Positions 44,118 to 53,667 are shown, numbered from the stretch's first letter. The stretch is 64,000 nucleotides of DNA from Hyphomicrobiales bacterium (GCA_900465665.1 UBJO01000074.1:1-64000), one strand, 5' to 3'. Notes: generated by a model from the letters alone, not told the origin. Numbers and translations: made by a program.

Positions 44118-47100
44118 ATGTCCGGAAACGAGGGCGGGATCGAGTTGCGCGTTAGCGAGTACAGCACAGAAAACCACGCATCAGAAACAAAACCTGTCGA
44201 CACAAACACATTTTCGGAACGACTACCCGCGGCGTTTGTCGCCACCCGCCTTGCTGACGTCCTTCGCAAATCGACGACCTCTCTTTGTTATGTCGCGCTT
44301 GGCGAAGAGGCGCTCGAGGCCATTGCAAGATCGATCCGGTCACTCTTCCCCAACTTGAATTTGATTGTCTTTCCACCATGGGATTGCCTCCCCTACGATC
44401 GCGTACCACCGACCCGGCAGTGTATGGGGCGGCGAATGGACGCGCTTAGGGTTTGGGCTGAACCATCGCAGGCGCCGCGACTTATCCTGACATCGCTCGA
44501 TGCGATACTCCAGCGCGTACCTCCTTTAGACACCATCCGCGATAGCAGGCTCGAACTGCGTGTCGGTCAACGACTTAACCGCGCGGCCTTCAAAGCCTTT
44601 GTCGAAAGAACAGGCTATCTGGAAGAAGGGGTCGCGGACGATCCAGGCGAAGTTGCGGTCCGAGACGAGGTGATCGACATCTTCCCCGCCGGCGCGACCT
44701 TTCCGATGCGTATCGTATTATCGAAAGATCTACATGTGAGCGAGCTGCGGTCATATGACCCCGAGACGCAGCGGACAGACAAACTGCTTGAAACACTCAT
44801 ACTCGGTCCAGCGTCTGAAGCTATTCCCGACAGAGGGGGTAAGGTTGTAGACGAGCCATCCGATGGGATGGAGCGCCGACTTCTTCGACGTTACGACCAG
44901 ATGCCGGCGGTCTTCGACCTGCTCGGCGATGCCCGGCTGCTGTTCGAGCCTGGGTTTGATGATCGCGCTGACCAATATCATGATATTATCGACGACGCGC
45001 GCCACGCCCACCGGACGTTGCGCGCTACGGAAGCATCTTCACCGCGATCGATTTACCTTAGCAGGGACGAATGGCAGGCAGTTTGCCGCAAGGCTGAAAC
45101 ACTCGACATCGGCTCAACCGCACCCCGCGCACTTGCCTCGTTCGACGAAGCGTCTGACCAACGTAAGGCTTTGATAGACATGGTACCGGATTGTCTAAGG
45201 AATGGACGAAAGGTCGTCGTGGCGGGCCGCGGCCGTTCTCATGACGCCTTCTGTAACCGCCTGCGGCGCGTCGCGAAGATTGAGGTATCGAGCGCGATGG
45301 ACTGGGTGGAGATTGAGCGCTCGAACTCTGGCCTCTTCAGGATCGACGGGGAGATCGACGAAGGTTTTGTCGATGTCGATGCAAATATTGTGCTGATCAG
45401 CTCGGGACACAAGTCGGGGCTGACTGCCCGATCGACTGATCTGCTTGCTGAACCCGAACTGCGGATTGGCGATGTCGTCGTCCATGAGGAGCACGGTGTC
45501 GGTGTGCTGACAGAGCTCGAAACGATTACGATCGACGGCACCTGTCGCGATGCCGCGCGACTTGAGTATCGTGATGGGGCATCGTTGCTCGTACCGTTCG
45601 ATGAGTTCGACCGGCTGTGGCGATACGGTGCAGAGCCTGACGCCGTGACCCTTGACCGTCTTCATACCGATGCATGGCACAAAAAGCGGGCAAAGATCGC
45701 TGCCGATATCCGCTCGACTGCCATTCATATAACTGCCTTAGCTGAGGCACGCAAAGCATCGAAGGCCGACATTTTTGTCCCCCCTCGCGCGACCTACGGC
45801 GCTTTCGTGCGGCGCTTTCCCTATCCCGCGACCGCTGATCAGAGCGCTGCCATACGATCGGTTCTCTCGGACCTCAGTTCCGGAAGAGCGATGAACCGCT
45901 TTATTTGCGGCGATGTTGGCTTCGGCAAGACGGAAGTGGCATTAAGAGCTGCTGCGGCGGTAGCACTTTCAGGAGGGCAGGTCGTCGTGATCGTCCCCAC
46001 CACCGTGCTCGCGCGTCAACATCTGATGACATTCGAGCGACGGTTCGCGGGGTCGCCAGTCAAAGTGGCAATGTTGTCGCGTCTCGTAAAACCCGCGGCG
46101 GCCAAGAAAGTCAAAGCCGGGCTCGCCGACGGTGATATTGGGATCGTCATTGCCACCCACGCCATTTTGGCAAAGGATGTGACCTTTTCGCGCTTGGGGC
46201 TGCTTGTCGTTGACGAGGAACACCGGTTCGGCCTCAAGGATAAACAGGCCATGAGCTCATTAGCGCCCTCCCTCCACACGCTTACAATGTCCGCGACCCC
46301 AATCCCGCGGACATTGCTGTCAGCTATGGTCGGCCTTCATGACGTCGACATCCTCGCAACTGCGCCTTCCAGGCGCCGACCCGTCAGGACGTCCCTCGCG
46401 ACGGTTGACCGCGCCACGATGCGCATAGCGTTGATGCGCGAGTTTAGGCGCGCAGGTCAGAGTTTCGTTGTCGTTCCCAGGATCGAGGATATCCCGGACG
46501 TGGCAGATGTTCTTAAGGAGATCGTTCCCGAGTTAAAAGTCCTGATCGCGCATGGAAAGATGCCGGCGGCCGACATCGATGAAGCCATGGTCGGCTTCGC
46601 GGATGGAGAGGGCGACATTTTGCTGTCGACCAACATTATCGAAAACGGTCTCGATGTGCCCCGCGCCAATACGATGTTTATCTGGAATGCCGAAAAGCTA
46701 GGCCTCGCGCAATTGCACCAATTGCGGGGCAGGGTCGGCAGGACGAGGGTCCAGGGTATCGTCTATCTCCTGGCCGAAACGATTGAACAGCTGCAGGAGG
46801 AGGCACGCTTACGGCTGACCACGCTGGTTGAGAATGATCGATTGGGGTCAGGGCTCGACATCAGTCTGCGTGATCTCGACTTGCGCGGCAGTGGGGATAT
46901 CGCAGGCGAAGAACAGACAGGGCATATGCGGGTGATCGGAACCGGCCTTTATCATAGGCTCCTCGAGGCCGCCCTGGCGACCGTCAATGGCAAGGAAACT
47001 GCTGACACAGACCGGGCAACGCTCAATATCGGAGTGTCAGGCGGGATTCCCAGTGATTACATTTCTGATCCAGAGGTTCGCCTTGATCTCCACGCTAGGC

Positions 47101-47426
47101 TGTTGCGCGCTGTGTCGGTGAAAGAAGTCGATAATCTAGAAGAGGAGTTCGACGACCGGTTTGGTCAGCCTCCGATGGAGGTCGTTACCTTGTTGCGACT
47201 GGCCAGGGTCAAAATTACGGCCGGTCGCATCGGCATTTCGCAACTTGACGCTGGGCCAAAAGCTCTTGCATTGTCGCTAACACCAAGGCTGTCCGACAAG
47301 ACAATAGCAAAATTCGTCAACATGGGCGGCGTGCATAAAAACGAGAGACTGGTTTTCGAGCGCGAGGCGACGGGCAGTACCGAAGGGATCGAATTCATCG
47401 AGAGGCTATTCGGTATCCACTCGTGA
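44118..47426 (+). CDS. Second Mfd-like (transcription-repair coupling) helicase/translocase
   Basis: A 1102-residue Mfd-family protein. A UvrB-like N-terminal module (LPYDRVPPTRQCMGRRMDAL, then ERTGYLEEGVADDPGEVAVR) is followed by the RNA-polymerase-interacting Tudor-like domain (GDVVVHEEHGVGVL, about 450). The RecG-like motor has Walker A GDVGFGKTEVALRAAA, DEEH in VVDEEHRFGLKDKQ, TMSATPIPRT and QLRGRVGR. The C-terminal TRCF domain follows. Canonical Mfd reads DEEQ rather than DEEH. The weak N-terminal conservation suggests a paralog rather than the housekeeping copy. ATG 44118 follows GGGAG. Confidence 0.88.
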   Translation: MSGNEGGIELRVSEYSTENHASETKPVDTNTFSERLPAAFVATRLADVLRKSTTSLCYVALGEEALEAIARSIRSLFPNLNLIVFPPWDCLPYDRVPPTRQCMGRRMDALRVWAEPSQAPRLILTSLDAILQRVPPLDTIRDSRLELRVGQRLNRAAFKAFVERTGYLEEGVADDPGEVAVRDEVIDIFPAGATFPMRIVLSKDLHVSELRSYDPETQRTDKLLETLILGPASEAIPDRGGKVVDEPSDGMERRLLRRYDQMPAVFDLLGDARLLFEPGFDDRADQYHDIIDDARHAHRTLRATEASSPRSIYLSRDEWQAVCRKAETLDIGSTAPRALASFDEASDQRKALIDMVPDCLRNGRKVVVAGRGRSHDAFCNRLRRVAKIEVSSAMDWVEIERSNSGLFRIDGEIDEGFVDVDANIVLISSGHKSGLTARSTDLLAEPELRIGDVVVHEEHGVGVLTELETITIDGTCRDAARLEYRDGASLLVPFDEFDRLWRYGAEPDAVTLDRLHTDAWHKKRAKIAADIRSTAIHITALAEARKASKADIFVPPRATYGAFVRRFPYPATADQSAAIRSVLSDLSSGRAMNRFICGDVGFGKTEVALRAAAAVALSGGQVVVIVPTTVLARQHLMTFERRFAGSPVKVAMLSRLVKPAAAKKVKAGLADGDIGIVIATHAILAKDVTFSRLGLLVVDEEHRFGLKDKQAMSSLAPSLHTLTMSATPIPRTLLSAMVGLHDVDILATAPSRRRPVRTSLATVDRATMRIALMREFRRAGQSFVVVPRIEDIPDVADVLKEIVPELKVLIAHGKMPAADIDEAMVGFADGEGDILLSTNIIENGLDVPRANTMFIWNAEKLGLAQLHQLRGRVGRTRVQGIVYLLAETIEQLQEEARLRLTTLVENDRLGSGLDISLRDLDLRGSGDIAGEEQTGHMRVIGTGLYHRLLEAALATVNGKETADTDRATLNIGVSGGIPSDYISDPEVRLDLHARLLRAVSVKEVDNLEEEFDDRFGQPPMEVVTLLRLARVKITAGRIGISQLDAGPKALALSLTPRLSDKTIAKFVNMGGVHKNERLVFEREATGSTEGIEFIERLFGIHS

Positions 47427-48310
47427 ATGATAGTCCGGTCGGGGAAACGCTATTACGCGGTTCGAGCCGTTTCATCCGACAGCTTGCATCAATGAGTTCA
47501 GCGCTTGGGAACACACTGGGACCTCCGGTCGACCCTTGTTTGCAATAGTTTCGCTTGGCGTGCCGCACCAGGCTGTTGGCGCCTTGATGCAATTCAACGG
47601 ACGCGCGGGATCTCTCTCATCTGCTTTGTTGATGTACCAAATGAAGCCAAGAGCTCAAGCCTGCGCGCCAGCAGATTGCTTTCGCGCCTCTCGAAATCGG
47701 TCCAACATCGGCAATCGTCATGAGGATAAGACGAAGGTGATGATGTCGGTGACAAGAGGTTCACCGCTACGCCTCGACCAATGGTCGATTTCAAGCCAAG
47801 CGCTGGCCGAAATTGATGCTTGCGGGCTGCCTTTCCGAACCTCCACCTGTGTGACGGCGACCCTCCTCATCAGAAGCAGACTCTGGTGCCCGGGGGGGCA
47901 ATGGTCCGGCGCGTCGTCGATGTCGGATCTGGGCTCTCACGTAATCGGTAGGGGCGCGAGAAGGTTTGTGACGCGCAAGGCTTCATCGGCTATGCACTCG
48001 TGGGTGAGTTCGCAACCCGCGGGGTTGCTGCTGCTAATATGTTGTCACGCGGCGCGGTCGGATCAGGTAACGATAGCGCCTCTGTTGTGCGCCAATCGTG
48101 TAACTTAGACGTGAAGCATAATTCGCCGCCCTTAACGGCGCGAATGAGCATCCAAACTTGCCCCTTTAAAAAAAGTGTCATCGGGGGCGGATTAGATCAT
48201 GCTCGCTATGTCTCCTTGAGCAGCGGTCTAAATGTGTGACCTTCGCGTGATAGCCGGCTTTTTCAGACGGCGATTTGCGGTGGGAGCGCATGACGGGGAC
48301 CGAAAGATCA
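47427..48310. other. Intergenic region, no supportable gene
   Basis: Nearly 900 bp. Long frames (up to 190 codons at 47536-48108) are Ser/Cys/Arg-rich, lack ribosome-binding sites and match no family pattern I know. The last 120 bp before the DUF1236 gene hold the regulatory elements listed separately. Confidence 0.5.
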
Positions 48311-48361
48311 GGTCCGACGTCACTTCAGACCAAGGTCTGAAATGTCTCCGACCTAGGTCCG
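48311..48361. promoter_or_regulatory. Tandem palindromic operators before the DUF1236 gene
   Basis: Two palindromes occur: TCAGACC-AA-GGTCTGA (48325-48340) and CCGACC-TA-GGTCCG (48348-48361). Their centres are 22 bp apart, about two helical turns. A third half-site GGTCCGAC starts at 48311, in the same register (23 bp). They lie immediately upstream of the EcfG-type promoter, so a bound protein would flank or overlap RNA polymerase. Confidence 0.6.
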
Positions 48362-48366
48362 ACCAG

Positions 48367-48391
48367 GGAACTCCCAGCAGGTTGAGTCGTT
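48367..48391 (+). promoter_or_regulatory. EcfG-type general stress promoter
   Basis: GGAAC (48367-48371), a 16-bp spacer and CGTT (48388-48391) match the alphaproteobacterial general stress (EcfG/RpoE2) promoter consensus. The element lies 38 bp before the ATG at 48429. Confidence 0.7.
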
Positions 48392-48428
48392 TTCTGGCTG
48401 CGAGAAAGCATCGTTAAAGGAGATCAAG

Positions 48429-48827
48429 ATGACTTACAAACTGACAGCGACCGCAATCGCGGCCATTGCACTTATGTCCGGCGTGGCCATGGCCCAGTCG
48501 GGAACCGTTAACGGCGCGGCTGGCGGAGCGGTTACCGGTGCCATCGTTGGTGGTCCCGTTGGTGCGGCCGTGGGTGGCGTTACGGGCGCCGTGGTCGGAA
48601 CCATCATCGATCCGCCGCCGGCAAAGGTCGTTACCTATGTCCGCGAAGCGCCTGCTCCGGCAGCGCCGGTCGTCGTGCAGGAAAAGGTGGTCGTCGGCCA
48701 TGCATTGCCGGAGACCGTCGTCGTCACGCCGGTCCCCGAAAATCCGAAGTATGGCTATGCGATCGTCAACAACGAGCGCGTCATCATCGAGCCTTCGTCC
48801 CGCAAGGTTATCCAAGTTATCAATTGA
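48429..48827 (+). CDS. DUF1236-family secreted protein with glycine-zipper segment
   Basis: A 132-residue exported protein. The signal peptide is MTYKLTATAIAAIALMSGV with cleavage near AMAQ. A Gly/Ala/Val-rich zipper (residues about 27-60; AVTGAIVGGPVGAAVGGVTG) follows, then a Pro-rich linker and a C-terminal DUF1236 motif (YGYAIVNNERVIIEPSSRKV). AAGGAGAT precedes the ATG. The upstream EcfG-type promoter and palindromes indicate stress control. DUF1236 proteins are abundant in rhizobia, with unknown envelope roles. Confidence 0.88.
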   Translation: MTYKLTATAIAAIALMSGVAMAQSGTVNGAAGGAVTGAIVGGPVGAAVGGVTGAVVGTIIDPPPAKVVTYVREAPAPAAPVVVQEKVVVGHALPETVVVTPVPENPKYGYAIVNNERVIIEPSSRKVIQVIN

Positions 48828-48927
48828 TTAGGCTTGGCAGGGCGGCGCGGCGCAACGCGGTGCCGCCCAATCAGGCTAACACCGCCGCAAAGGCGTCGAA
48901 AAAGCATAGTAAATAGCAACGGATGAT

Positions 48928-49530
48928 ATGATGAATGGGCTCGCAAGCGTCGCGTTTGGAATTGTCACGGTCTTGGGTACCGTCACCCTCGCTGCGTCGG
49001 TGGCATCCATCGGTATGGCCGAAAGCACTGAGCAAGGTTTGCGCGGGCAAGGCGATACGACCCTTTGGACCGAACAGCCCACGCGCGTCAATCCCACGAA
49101 CCAAGCCTACGAGCGTTTGCCTCCTGCACTTTCGACTTATGCGGTGGCGGAAATCCACAGAGTTCGGTCAAGGCCGCAGGTCGTTGTTGCGGCGCGCCCT
49201 GTCGCCAATAGCTTGCCGGCGCCGAGTGCAATATCACCGGAACATTTGAACTGGTGTTCGTCGCGCTACCGATCTTTTGATCCGGCGACCAACACATATC
49301 GAACATTCCAGGGTCAGGTTCGCGTCTGTCAGTCCCCATTTAAGGATAATGCCGACGTTGTGGCTTACACGCCGCCTGCCGCCGCCGGCCGGCTGACCGG
49401 TGAGGCAACTTGGTGCGCAAGTCGTTATAAATCCTATCGAGCGGAAGATAATACCTATCAGCCCTACGATGGACCTCGCGTGAAATGCACGCCGCCAGCA
49501 GGCGGTCAGACTCTCGCCTCGAGCGAATAG
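48928..49530 (+). CDS. BA14K-family protein with two BA14K motifs
   Basis: A 200-residue exported protein. After an N-terminal hydrophobic segment (about 8-27), two copies of the BA14K domain appear: NWCSSRYRSFDPATNTYRTF near 108 and TWCASRYKSYRAEDNTYQPY near 159. Each ends in a Cys (RVC, KC) that can pair with the WC cysteine. BA14K was first described as a Brucella immunoreactive, lectin-like protein. It lies 100 bp after the DUF1236 gene and may share its stress promoter. Confidence 0.88.
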   Translation: MMNGLASVAFGIVTVLGTVTLAASVASIGMAESTEQGLRGQGDTTLWTEQPTRVNPTNQAYERLPPALSTYAVAEIHRVRSRPQVVVAARPVANSLPAPSAISPEHLNWCSSRYRSFDPATNTYRTFQGQVRVCQSPFKDNADVVAYTPPAAAGRLTGEATWCASRYKSYRAEDNTYQPYDGPRVKCTPPAGGQTLASSE

Positions 49531-49927
49531 TCGAGCCAGTTTGGACCAAAGCCCGTGTTGCAAGCGTCTACGGTGTGATAAGCTTGATTGACATGACAGG
49601 AGCAAGGTTCAAACCGCTAAAGATGATGGCCAAGATTTGGCAAGTCCGAAACGGCGCGCAAAGGTCAGGGCGTGATGTTGAGCGACTGGGACGGGTGTCT
49701 CGACGTTTACCCGCCTTGTGGGACATCCACAGTGACAGGGGAGTGGCGCGCCCGGAGGCCAAAAGCATCGGTCACCCACCCATCGCGCGAGCTTGGACCT
49801 TGTCCAGATGTGCCATGGGTGATGAGGAATTTAAGCCTGTGCCAATTGAGCTTGAGAAGCTGCGCGCGGGTTTTGCACGGGGCCCCGAACGTCGAAAGTT
49901 TTCGCCGACGATCCGATAGGAGCTATC
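49531..49927. other. Intergenic region, nothing recognised
   Basis: 397 bp between the BA14K gene and the single-domain response regulator. A 144-codon plus-strand frame overlaps the BA14K gene end and looks non-coding. Confidence 0.45.
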
Positions 49928-50302
49928 ATGCGTGTCCTGATTGTTGAAGATGAGCCGGCCTTTGCGCTGACGGTCGAAGATATTGCCATTGCCGAAGGCT
50001 TCGAGATCGCGGGGATTGCCCGAGACACAGCCGAGGCAATGGAACTGGCGCGCGAGACGGATATCGCAGTCCTAGATGTGCGCCTTGCCGATGGACTGAC
50101 AGGGCCGGATATTGCCGCGCAACTGGCCGAGCGCTTCGACGTTGGCATTGTCTATCTCACGGGAAATCCGGACCTTATTTCCGACAAGGAGGGCGTGCAC
50201 GTCGTCGTCAAACCACCGAGCGCTGCGGGCGTTGTCGACGGCCTACGTAAGGCGGCGGCGTGGCGAAGTCGTCGTGTGCGGCAACAGCTTGCGCCCGGAT
50301 GA
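49928..50302 (+). CDS. Single-domain response regulator
   Basis: A 124-residue receiver domain without output domain. The acidic pocket is in VLIVEDEPAFAL, the phospho-acceptor Asp in DIAVLDVRLADG, the Thr in YLTGNPD and the conserved Lys in VVVKPPS. It resembles the small rhizobial receivers that act as phosphate sinks or relays for hybrid kinases. No cognate kinase is adjacent; the nearest are the NarX-type kinase at 51929 and the hybrid kinase at 60354. Confidence 0.9.
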   Translation: MRVLIVEDEPAFALTVEDIAIAEGFEIAGIARDTAEAMELARETDIAVLDVRLADGLTGPDIAAQLAERFDVGIVYLTGNPDLISDKEGVHVVVKPPSAAGVVDGLRKAAAWRSRRVRQQLAPG

Positions 50303-50351
50303 ACCAACCAATAACGCATTTAAACCAATACAGCACTGACAGGAGCACTTC

Positions 50352-50654
50352 GTGACAAACATTCAAGCCAGCCGCTCCAACGGCGGCGCCGATGGGCAGC
50401 GAACCGCCGAGATTATCCCGGCGCACTCCGTTCGGTCACATAGCAACTTACGTCGTGCCAACGCAAGCGCCGCCGAACGTGGGCGCGGCTTCGACGTTAA
50501 GTTCTTGCTTCGCGAGATGGACATTCTGGCCGAAGAACTCGCCAAACTCTCCCCCTCAATGGACAGAACCGCGCTTGAGCTTCGGCTGGCACAGATGCGG
50601 CAGGTGGTGGAATTTCGTTACACGCAGCGGCCAGATCACCAAGAGGTCGAATAA
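50352..50654 (+). CDS. Hypothetical helical protein
   Basis: A 100-residue protein of no family I recognise. The N-terminal half is polar and probably disordered. The C-terminal half is a predicted amphipathic helical pair (FLLREMDILAEELAKLSPSM, then LRLAQMRQVVEF). A GTG start is preceded by CAGGAGC. It lies 49 bp after the single-domain receiver on the same strand, so it may be a partner or accessory protein. Confidence 0.55.
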   Translation: MTNIQASRSNGGADGQRTAEIIPAHSVRSHSNLRRANASAAERGRGFDVKFLLREMDILAEELAKLSPSMDRTALELRLAQMRQVVEFRYTQRPDHQEVE

Positions 50655-50736
50655 ACGTCGCAAAATTTCGGTGTAGCGTCGATCCATGCGCCGTCACCTG
50701 CGTAGAGAAGGACACAAGGCCGGAAAGGACGCAATC

Positions 50737-51300
50737 ATGCTTTCAAGGCGCTGCCTGCTGAAATTGGGATGCGGAGCGACTGTTGCCTTTGCTATCTCGG
50801 CGATGCCACTGACGCTGAGTTTGGGGCCGTTTCCCGCGCCGACGATGAATGCCGCCAAGGCGAAGGATGGCAATAACGGCAACGGCAATGGCGGAGGTAA
50901 CGGCAACGGCGGTGGTAATGGCAACGGCGGCAACAATGGAAATGGTGCAAGCAACGGGAACGGCAACGGATCAGGCAACGGTAATGGCGCGGGCAGTGCC
51001 GGCAACAGTTCCAGCAATTCAGGTGGTAACGGAAACAGCAATGGCAACGGAGGCGGGGGCGCAAGCGCTAACTCCGCCAGGGGCGGTAGCTTTTCGCCGT
51101 CATCTTCCTCCGCATCGCCTGCGTCGGGCGTTCAGGCCACGCAAGATAGCGATGGCAGCCTCGATGTCCGCCACGGAAATGGCATAACCGAAACGCTGCG
51201 CCGCGGCCGCTACATCATGCGGGATTCAAAGGGCCGCACCATCGTCGACAGGCGGGCGACAGCCAACGATGTTCGGCGGCTGAACCGGTTTGTTCGCTAG
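50737..51300 (+). CDS. Secreted Asn/Gly-repeat protein
   Basis: A 187-residue exported protein with a basic, hydrophobic N-terminus (MLSRRCLLKLGCGATVAFA). The middle, about residues 44-125, is almost entirely Asn, Gly, Ser and Ala in NGNG and NGGG repeats. The C-terminal 50 residues form a compact, charged segment (DGSLDVRHGNGITETLRRG, then a basic end). The C-terminal part is complex and probably folded. The repeats may be a flexible linker or wall/matrix-binding region. A related layout (KDGN followed by Gly repeats) occurs in the protein at 55593. Confidence 0.75.
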   Translation: MLSRRCLLKLGCGATVAFAISAMPLTLSLGPFPAPTMNAAKAKDGNNGNGNGGGNGNGGGNGNGGNNGNGASNGNGNGSGNGNGAGSAGNSSSNSGGNGNSNGNGGGGASANSARGGSFSPSSSSASPASGVQATQDSDGSLDVRHGNGITETLRRGRYIMRDSKGRTIVDRRATANDVRRLNRFVR

Positions 51301-51311
51301 GATTTGAAGAC

Positions 51312-51932
51312 CTAACCCTTCCCACGCCAACGCAGGGCCGCCTCGGTTCGATTGGAAACGCCCAATTTCGTCAGGATTTGCGTCATGTGATGCTTGACGG
51401 TCTTCTCCTGCAGATCAAGCCGTAGCGCGATATGCTTGTTAGATAGGCCTTCGCCTACAAGGTCCATGACCTCCCGTTCGCGCGGCGTCAGGCTGTTCTT
51501 GGACGGCTCCTTTTCCAGCGACACATCCACCACTTTCGCGGACATAGCTGGAGACACATAGCGGGTGCCCTTGATGATCGTTCTGATCGCCTCCGCAAGC
51601 CCCCTGGAGCCGATGCCCTTGAGAACATATCCCATCGCGCCTCTTTGAAGAGCTGCTAGCAATGTGTCGATCTCCTCCGACGCGGTCAGCATGAGGACTT
51701 TCGTCGATGGGCTGTGCTGCAAGATTGCACCGATTGCGCTCAAGCCCCCGCCTGGCATGGACACGTCGACCAGCATGACATCAGGATGCTTGTCGGCCGC
51801 AATCATCGCCGCGTCGGCGCTAGTGGCACCTTCTCCCACGACCAGGAAGTCCTTGATTTCGGAAAGACTGCGCGTCACGCCTTCGCGAAACAATGGATGG
51901 TCATCCACGATCCCAACGGTAATGGACGTCAT
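51312..51932 (-). CDS. NarL/FixJ-family response regulator
   Basis: A 206-residue regulator. The receiver domain (about 1-120) has the phospho-acceptor Asp in VMLVDVSMPGGG and the conserved Lys in GYVLKGIGS. The LuxR-type HTH follows (LTPREREVMDLVGEGLSNKHIALRL). It overlaps the upstream kinase gene by 4 bp, so the two form a NarX/NarL-like pair. Targets are unknown; the neighbouring small secreted proteins are candidates. Confidence 0.93.
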   Translation of the reverse strand: MTSITVGIVDDHPLFREGVTRSLSEIKDFLVVGEGATSADAAMIAADKHPDVMLVDVSMPGGGLSAIGAILQHSPSTKVLMLTASEEIDTLLAALQRGAMGYVLKGIGSRGLAEAIRTIIKGTRYVSPAMSAKVVDVSLEKEPSKNSLTPREREVMDLVGEGLSNKHIALRLDLQEKTVKHHMTQILTKLGVSNRTEAALRWRGKG

Positions 51933-53365
51933 CTTTGCTCTCCCGTTTCCATCGGTTCAAAGGTCATCGTCAAGATCGTGCCTTTGTCACCGGTCTTCAC
52001 TTCAAACGTTCCGCCAAGACTATCGACCCGCTCGCGAAGCCCCACAAGCCCTAGGCTCGATGGCCTTACATGGTTCGGATCGAAGCCCTCGCCGCGATCA
52101 CTGACCGTGATCGTGACATGCCCGCGATGAAGGGCGGCCCAAACAGCCTGCTGGATGCCGCCGCCGTGGCGATGGGCATTGTTCAAGGCCTCCTGAATGA
52201 ACCGGTAGATACAGATCTTGACCGCCGCCACCGGCTCCGATCCATCCTGCTCGATTACCGTGTTGACGGTCGTGGCTGTTCTCATTTGATGAGCTTCGGT
52301 GACACGGTTAACGATTTCGGCAAAAGATGCCTTTTCGATCTCGGGAAGCACCAGTCCCTTGCAGATGTTTCTGATCTCTGTCATCGCCTCGGCCAGGCTG
52401 GAGCGGATCCAGGACAGTTCCTTCTCACGCTCCTCGGGCTGAGTTTCGGCACTGATCAGCAATTCGCTATCGAGCCGCAGGGAAGCATAGGCGATGTGCT
52501 GTGCGGGGCCATCATGGAGGTCGGCGCCGATGCTGCGCAGATAGGTCTCGTTCAAGGATGCAGCGCGTTGGGATGCACGCTGGAGCCGGACCTGCAGCCC
52601 CTTGTTCTCAGCGAGCAACGTGGAGAGTTCCGCAACGCGTTTTGTGAGATCCCTCTGCTGTTCCTGGATTGTTTGGCTCCCGCGAAAAACCAGTGCTGAC
52701 AAGACGGCAAAAAACACGGAGGTGAGACCCGCGACCGCGAACCAGCTCCACAGTCGTGCCTGCGTTAGGCTCTCGGCAAGCCCTTCGGCGGTCTCGTAAA
52801 ATTCCAGGACCGCCACGGCCTGGCCGGACCATGGCTGGAGCACTGGATTGTAGATCTCCATCAGTGGCTTACCGAGAGAACGTTCGGCGGTGCTTTCCGG
52901 ATCGTCGGCGATCTCGTAGCGCGCAACCAGCGTTCCCGCAAATGCCTGGCGAAGCTTGTCGTTGACCGCAAACTGTTTTCCGACAAGCGCCTTATCGTTG
53001 GAGTATAGAATTGTCCCGTCGCTGCGCCATAGTTTGAACGACACCAATCGCTTTACAAGCGCTCCTTGCTCAAGCGTTTCATCGAGCGCCAGCGCGCTTG
53101 CCTCGTCGAGCGGCGCAGCCTTCTGCATATCGGGAAGAAGTGGGGCAACGACACTGTCCACATAAAGGGCGGTCGCGGCGCCGGAGTTGTGGATCACCGC
53201 ATCTTCGATGACCATCGACACCAGATAGCCGACGATGAACATGGCCGCTAAACTAACCAGGCCGCCAACGACGACAAATCGCAGAGCGAGAGAGCGGGCC
53301 GTCCAGCGGGAAATCCAGTTCATATTCAGCCAGTTGTAATGAGAAACCCAATACCTAATGCTCAT
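51929..53365 (-). CDS. NarX/LiaS-type membrane sensor histidine kinase (HisKA_3)
   Basis: A 478-residue kinase. Two transmembrane helices (about 30-55 and 215-240) flank a periplasmic sensor domain. A coiled coil is followed by the HisKA_3 phosphorylation site in GADLHDGPAQHIAY. A HATPase_c domain with N-box NNAHRHGGG and G-box SDRGEGFDP ends the protein. It phosphorylates the downstream regulator at 51312. The start is uncertain: 53365 has a weak GGAAAAG upstream, while an in-frame ATG at 53323 would shorten the N-terminus by 14 residues. Confidence 0.92.
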   Translation of the reverse strand: MSIRYWVSHYNWLNMNWISRWTARSLALRFVVVGGLVSLAAMFIVGYLVSMVIEDAVIHNSGAATALYVDSVVAPLLPDMQKAAPLDEASALALDETLEQGALVKRLVSFKLWRSDGTILYSNDKALVGKQFAVNDKLRQAFAGTLVARYEIADDPESTAERSLGKPLMEIYNPVLQPWSGQAVAVLEFYETAEGLAESLTQARLWSWFAVAGLTSVFFAVLSALVFRGSQTIQEQQRDLTKRVAELSTLLAENKGLQVRLQRASQRAASLNETYLRSIGADLHDGPAQHIAYASLRLDSELLISAETQPEEREKELSWIRSSLAEAMTEIRNICKGLVLPEIEKASFAEIVNRVTEAHQMRTATTVNTVIEQDGSEPVAAVKICIYRFIQEALNNAHRHGGGIQQAVWAALHRGHVTITVSDRGEGFDPNHVRPSSLGLVGLRERVDSLGGTFEVKTGDKGTILTMTFEPMETGEQR

Positions 53366-53667
53366 TTGGATCTTTTCCAGCCCTGCACAACGGGGGGTTC
53401 CATGGACGAAGGTGCGCGGTGTTCGCTTGCCGAGGGGGAGACGACGTACGCTGCGCGCTAACGGATTTGCCGATCGTCGATCCGCAGTGGAAAAGGCGCT
53501 CTGCAGGTGTGCCTTCGATCAAAGCGATGCAGGGGGTGACACAAGAATGACGGTCACGGTGAAACCGGACAACTCCAAGATCGTTCTGGACAACAGATAG
53601 GCGACACGACGACGCATCATCGACGCCTAGGCGAAAACGCTTCTGGTTTCATGAGGCGATGATTTCG

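Noticed and set aside
47536..48108. 190-codon plus-strand frame in the long gap after the Mfd-like gene
   Set aside because: Cys/Ser/Arg-rich, no ribosome-binding site, overlapped by frames on both strands, no recognisable motif.
49485..49919. 144-codon plus-strand frame before the single-domain receiver
   Set aside because: Starts inside the BA14K gene, has no Shine-Dalgarno site and no domain.
50865..51065. Short repeated units considered as a CRISPR or tandem-repeat array
   Set aside because: The repeats are Asn-Gly codon repeats within an open frame; there are no constant spacers.
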